Assembly (NCBI GenBank): GCA_910584635.1
Contig: CAJUBA010000002.1
Location: 1-64,000, forward strand
Length of the DNA: 64,000 bases
Direction: 5' to 3'
DNA from: an uncultured Christensenella sp.
GTDB lineage: Bacteria; Bacillota; Clostridia; Christensenellales; UBA3700
Shown: one piece after another, positions 61,423 to 64,000 of the stretch
How the letters are laid out: every line of letters starts with the position of its first letter
Position numbering within the stretch: the stretch's first letter is position 1
Made by a program: the position numbers and the translations under genes
Notes under the pieces: model-generated
The model's database searches: none
Told to the model about the DNA's origin: nothing
Seen by the model: only the letters and a program-made list of their open reading frames with translations

Positions 61423-61634
61423 ATTTATTTACTTTAATTTTATTATACTGCTAGCCTACGGCATTAAACTTACATATTGCGGGCTTGCATCATTTTCATA
61501 TATGAAAAACATTAAAATTAGTCATCTTTATGTAAAATTACAATATTTTATGCAAAATAATTGCACAAAACCTAGATTAAGAGTATACTAATTATGATAT
61601 ACTTATAACATACCACTAAAAGGAAAACTATATT
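61423..61634. promoter_or_regulatory. Promoter and dyad of the ATPase/TOPRIM pair
   Basis: TTGCAC (61561-61566), 17 bp and TATACT (61584-61589), 46 bp before the ATG at 61635. AGTATA and TATACT half-sites flank ATTATG at the -10 region, a possible operator. A repeat fragment (AGCCTACGGCATTAAACTTA) lies near 61452. Confidence 0.55.
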
Positions 61635-62909
61635 ATGATAATAAATGTAAGAATAAATAATTATTTGGTATATGCAAATCCCACAGAACTATCGTTAATT
61701 GCGGACTTACGCATTAAAAAATTTTATACAAATATTTATCAAGAAAATAATTTTAACGTTGTTAAATCTGCCTGTATTTATGGTGGCAATAATGTTGGCA
61801 AAAGTTGTACTATACGTGCAATTAATTCGATTCGTAATGTATTATTAGGAATAGTTGCAGAAGTTCCTCCGAATATATTTACAAACAACAACGTGTGTAC
61901 CTTGGGCATTTCTTTTTTATATGAAAAAAAAGCATATAGTTATGATTTTAGTTTTGATTCCACCATAATTAACCGCTATAAACGTGGCTTTATCTACGAA
62001 CGCCTCGCAGAAATTAATATTGATAAAAATGGACAGAGAACCGAAAAAGAATTATTTATAAGGGACATGCAACATAACATATACAGGTTTAACGGTAGCA
62101 AGGAACTTAGTATTCTAATCAAAGCAGTTTCCCCGGATAATATTCTTATCTATACTATAAACAGCGCAAACTATCCTATTATAGAATCATATAAAAATAT
62201 TTTGAGAGGTTTCGCCTCTAAAATAGATATTATTGATGCAAATAATATACCTATATCTAAAACTATACAAATATTGAAAGAAAATAAACCGGTAAGCAAA
62301 AAAATTGTTGAACTAATAAGAGACGCTGATTTAGATATAGACGATTATAAATATGTAAAAAGTAAACGTTTCGATTTCCACCCTAATATGGCTTTGCCAA
62401 TTCCGCAAGAGGAAATTATCAAGACAACAGTTGCACCAGAAGATATCTTTAATCTAGTATCCATTCACAAAGGCAAAGAAATGCAAAGTCTGTTAATTGA
62501 TTCAACTGGAACGAAAAAAATAGTATCCTTAGCAAGTTATATAATAGAAGCACTTGACGAGGGAAAAATTCTTATTGTTGATGAATTAGATAGCAGTTTA
62601 CATTTCAAATTAACACGCGCAATAGTTTCATTATTCAATAACGAATTAAATACTAAGGCGCAGTTGATATTTACTGCGCACGACGGAACGTTGCTTGATT
62701 GCAAAAAATTATTTAGAAAAGATCAGATCTGGTTTGCCGCTAAAAATGATGACGGCGCAAAACTTTATCCCCTAAAAGATTATACATCCAAAGACGATAA
62801 TATTAGGTCTAATTGCGACGTATTGGAAAAATACAAACTTGACACTTTTGGGGCATTGCCAGAACCAGACTTAATTAATATTTTATTAGGAGATGAAACT
62901 AATGACTAA
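61635..62909 (+). CDS. AAA15-type ATPase, RloA-like defence component
   Basis: 424 residues of the ABC/SMC-like AAA15 class. P-loop GGNNVGKS at residues 50-57; Walker B ILIVDELDSSLH (Asp316, Glu317) with a downstream switch region LIFTAHDGTLLD and RKDQIWFAAK, which is typical of RloA/AbiLi/OLD-like ATPases. A middle region (about 100-290) is helical. Followed by a TOPRIM-like gene that overlaps it by 8 bp. Such pairs act in phage defence, the ATPase sensing infection and the partner acting as nuclease. The two-gene AriA/AriB (PARIS) systems are the nearest alternative. Confidence 0.72.
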   Translation: MIINVRINNYLVYANPTELSLIADLRIKKFYTNIYQENNFNVVKSACIYGGNNVGKSCTIRAINSIRNVLLGIVAEVPPNIFTNNNVCTLGISFLYEKKAYSYDFSFDSTIINRYKRGFIYERLAEINIDKNGQRTEKELFIRDMQHNIYRFNGSKELSILIKAVSPDNILIYTINSANYPIIESYKNILRGFASKIDIIDANNIPISKTIQILKENKPVSKKIVELIRDADLDIDDYKYVKSKRFDFHPNMALPIPQEEIIKTTVAPEDIFNLVSIHKGKEMQSLLIDSTGTKKIVSLASYIIEALDEGKILIVDELDSSLHFKLTRAIVSLFNNELNTKAQLIFTAHDGTLLDCKKLFRKDQIWFAAKNDDGAKLYPLKDYTSKDDNIRSNCDVLEKYKLDTFGALPEPDLINILLGDETND

Positions 62910-63525
62910 ATGCGCCAAAGCCATGAAAATTTGCATTATATGTGAAGGCGAAGAGGATTACGATTACATAAAAAAATTATTAGAATGTAGAGTTTGGTCT
63001 CCTTATTATATAATAAAGCCATTCAACGCTAAAGGTATAAACAAAATAGCGCCTATTTATCAAAACAAATTTCAAAACGATAGTTATGACTTAGTTATTA
63101 TTTTTTGCGACACTGAGGAAGATCCTTATTTTGATTTCAATTCACTTATAAAGAAGATTGATAAATTCCATGGCAAAAAGATTGCAAAAGATATAATTTA
63201 TTTTGCCAACCCTTGTACTATGCAAATAATACTTTCACATTTCAGCAAAGTAAAACTAACAACAAAAAGCAAAACCAGAAATACACCGTTAATTAAGCAA
63301 TTAACAGGTGTTGACGAATATCGCGCTACTGAACCGCAACGAAACGCTATAATGAAACAAATTGACGCTAAAAATTATAATATTATGAAGTCCAATATAG
63401 AAATTTTAAGCATCGATTACAAAACAATCTCAAGCACAAATTTTTTACAACTTATAAATAAACTGGAATCTGATAACACTAATTGGGTTTCTAGTTTGTC
63501 AAAAAAAATAATAGGGAAAGCCTAA
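62902..63525 (+). CDS. RloB-like TOPRIM-domain protein
   Basis: 207 residues from ATG 62902, which has AGGAG 8 nt upstream; ATG 62893 is also in frame. Pattern: KICIICEGEEDYDYIKKLLE (TOPRIM-type Glu), YDLVIIFCDTEEDP (acidic metal motif), then IIYFANPCTMQIILSHF, which corresponds to the N-P-x-F-E-x-W-x-x-x-H block of RloB/AbiLii proteins in weakened form. The basic C-terminal half has KLTTKSKTRNTPLIKQLTG. Predicted nuclease or effector partner of the upstream ATPase. Assignment rests on motif order and the gene pair. Confidence 0.6.
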   Translation: MTKCAKAMKICIICEGEEDYDYIKKLLECRVWSPYYIIKPFNAKGINKIAPIYQNKFQNDSYDLVIIFCDTEEDPYFDFNSLIKKIDKFHGKKIAKDIIYFANPCTMQIILSHFSKVKLTTKSKTRNTPLIKQLTGVDEYRATEPQRNAIMKQIDAKNYNIMKSNIEILSIDYKTISSTNFLQLINKLESDNTNWVSSLSKKIIGKA

Positions 63526-63676
63526 CAAACACTAATTGCTAGTTTCTAGAAAAGTTCTTCTTAATTTGTACTTACTTCCCCTATCGAACCGACCTAATGA
63601 GTCAAAAGTCATATTTAATATATTGAATTTATAAAAAAATACGGTTGGCGGTATCAGCAGAACATCTCCCACAAAA

Positions 63677-63704
63677 GTTCGGCGGTAAGGGAAAATTGCA
63701 ATTA
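63677..63704. repeat. Inverted partial copy of the cytidine deaminase 3' end
   Basis: GTTCGGCGGTAAGGGAAAAT-TGCAATTA corresponds, with small indels, to the complement of 63811-63840, the last codons of the deaminase gene. The two copies flank the hairpin at 63737-63781, giving a nested inverted structure. Confidence 0.65.
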
Positions 63705-63736
63705 GTAAAATAGCGAATTTTTTGTTAAGACAATAT

Positions 63737-63781
63737 AAAAAGCGACTCCTCGTACTTGCTGTACGATGGAGTTCGCTTTTT
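63737..63781. terminator. Bidirectional terminator with a GTAC hairpin
   Basis: AAAAAGCGA-CTCC-CGTAC / TTGCT / GTACG-GGAG-TCGCTTTTT, a long stem with two small mismatches and T tracts on both sides. It separates the defence pair from the convergent deaminase gene. Confidence 0.75.
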
Positions 63782-63808
63782 ATGTTGTATTAGCGGAAAA
63801 GGCGCATT

Positions 63809-64000
63809 TTAATTTTGCAATTTTCCCTTATCCGCCGAACCAAAATCAAAACTGTCCGGATAAAGGTCTTTGATATTTGTTTCAACAACGTCGCCTTTGC
63901 TGTTGGAAACGTAAATTATCAAATCGCTGCAAAACTCTTTGATAAACTGTCTTACGATACCGCAAGGATAAGGCATATCTTCGCCCGAACCCACTATCGC
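63809..64000 (-). CDS. Cytidine deaminase C-terminal part (cut by window edge)
   Basis: The frame is open to the last base, so the gene continues past 64000. The visible 63 residues, beginning AIVGSGEDMPYPCGIVRQ, show the C-terminal zinc motif region and end in NIKDLYPDSFDFGSADKGKL, the usual deaminase tail (L-P-x-x-F). The zinc motif normally reads PCGxCRQ; here it is PCGIVRQ, so one zinc-binding cysteine is Val. The enzyme hydrolyses cytidine or deoxycytidine to uridine forms. The catalytic HAE/CAE block is outside the window. Confidence 0.82.
   Translation of the reverse strand, partial: AIVGSGEDMPYPCGIVRQFIKEFCSDLIIYVSNSKGDVVETNIKDLYPDSFDFGSADKGKLQN

Overview
The window looks like a chromosomal segment of a low-GC, spore-forming member of the Clostridia, probably an uncultured gut-type lineage. 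The evidence is a complete GerA-type germinant receptor operon, a CwlD-type cortex amidase, consensus SigA promoters, strong AGGAGG ribosome sites, a type III glutamine synthetase beside a type I enzyme, a split archaeal-type glutamate synthase, and a TPP-riboswitch thiamine operon. No rRNA, tRNA, plasmid or phage structural genes were seen.

Layout. 0-6 kb: MATE exporter, a decayed metallophosphoesterase with a GH16-like remnant, and a GH2 beta-mannosidase. 6-10 kb: GerA/GerB/GerC operon. 10-18 kb: amino-sugar and glycan genes (esterase and NagA; orphan lipoprotein, NahK-like kinase, GalE, CapD/PglF-like dehydratase) and a truncated queuosine-precursor transporter. 18-22 kb: glycolytic operon pgk-tpiA-gpmI on the minus strand. 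22-24 kb: small membrane proteins.

24-43 kb is a glutamine hub. Genes that make glutamine (glnA, glnN, an ammonium channel fused to a PII domain) sit with genes that spend it (glutamate synthase, carA/carB, pyrG, purF), plus an ANTAR-type response regulator. In this block carB is fused in frame to a complete diaminopimelate epimerase (DapF), and amt is fused to PII.

43-50 kb: repeat-rich DNA, then a 1.7-kresidue membrane-anchored surface protein. Upstream of it is a 128-bp segment bounded by exact 20-bp inverted repeats and holding a near-consensus promoter that now points away from the gene; this resembles an invertible (phase-variable) promoter. Next are a DUF4430 lipoprotein and an ECF S component.

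50-59 kb: TPP-riboswitch thiamine operon (thiD-tenA-thiM-thiE), thiamine pyrophosphokinase, an Fe-dependent alcohol dehydrogenase, RNA and DNA modification genes, and a deacetylase/CwlD pair. 59-64 kb: an accessory island with dispersed repeats, two HTH regulators, a pair of perfect-consensus convergent promoters around a probable untranslated RNA, and an ATPase plus TOPRIM-like gene pair resembling RloA/RloB (AbiL) defence. It ends in a cytidine deaminase cut by the window edge.

Limits: all assignments come from reading motifs and translations; no database search was run.
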